This document shows positions 5,583-5,602 of a stretch of DNA of 5,602 bases, in pieces. The number at the start of each line of letters is the position of its first letter. Within the stretch, counting starts at the first letter, position 1. The DNA is taken from assembly GCA_035528235.1 (NCBI GenBank), contig DATKZB010000380.1, positions 1 through 5,602 of the forward strand, given 5' to 3'. The notes beneath the pieces were generated by a model. The model saw only the letters and a list, made by a program, of their open reading frames with translations, did no database searches and had not been told where the DNA came from. Both the position numbers and the translations under genes were made by a program. This stretch comes from DATKZB01 sp035528235 (GTDB lineage Bacteria; Planctomycetota; Phycisphaerae; FEN-1346).

Positions 5583-5602
5583 GGCTCTGAACCACAAGCG
5601 TG

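Noticed and set aside
3959..5590. A 543-codon plus-strand frame overlapping the URO-D gene
   Set aside because: It is an out-of-frame shadow with Arg/Gly/Pro-rich translation and no motifs, whereas the other frame shows clear URO-D family motifs.

Overview
The window is a GC-rich stretch (clearly above 60% G+C by eye) with four complete genes and several families of hairpin-forming repeats. High GC, Shine-Dalgarno-led genes, a uroporphyrinogen-decarboxylase-like (URO-D) methyltransferase homologue and dense palindromic intergenic repeats would suit an uncultured bacterium such as a planctomycete or relative. That placement is inference; no ribosomal RNA or other taxonomic marker is present.

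Layout. Bases 1-205 hold a 33-bp direct repeat (30-62 and 190-222) that duplicates the ribosome binding site and start codon of the first gene. It brackets a roughly 127-bp insert with strong hairpins. Bases 206-1138 (+) encode a 310-residue metallo-beta-lactamase (MBL)-fold hydrolase resembling PqsE. After a 24-base gap, 1163-2164 (+) encode a 333-residue ketoacyl-synthase-III enzyme resembling PqsD more than housekeeping FabH. Its end overlaps by 15 bases, tail to tail, the end of a minus-strand gene (3730 to 2150) for a 526-residue benzoate/anthranilate-type CoA ligase (PqsA/BadA superfamily). Bases 3731-4367 are non-coding. They contain a 140-bp inverted-repeat element (3741-3880) probably transcribed as the ligase 5' leader, a candidate ligase promoter (3899-3927, minus), a tandem 79-bp hairpin repeat (4098-4254) and a candidate plus-strand promoter (4304-4332). 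Bases 4368-5534 (+) encode a 388-residue URO-D-family protein, followed by a stem-loop.

How the genes may work together. The first three genes match, by family and length, three consecutive steps of Pseudomonas alkylquinolone biosynthesis: aryl-CoA ligase (PqsA), KASIII condensing aryl-CoA with malonyl-CoA (PqsD), and MBL-fold thioesterase releasing the aroylacetate (PqsE). The PqsB/PqsC condensing pair is not in the window. The simplest prediction is therefore a route to an aroylacetate such as 2-aminobenzoylacetate or benzoylacetate, and its decarboxylation or cyclisation products. The comparison with Pseudomonas Pqs proteins is from memory, not from a search. The URO-D gene lies beyond the repeat block and is transcribed away from the ligase, so it may be unrelated.

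A recurring 28-nt hairpin with conserved outer arms (GCGYGGYGG and its complement) occurs six times, in three pairs. Its stem shows compensatory changes, so it is probably a REP/BIME-like or MITE-like repeat family of this genome.
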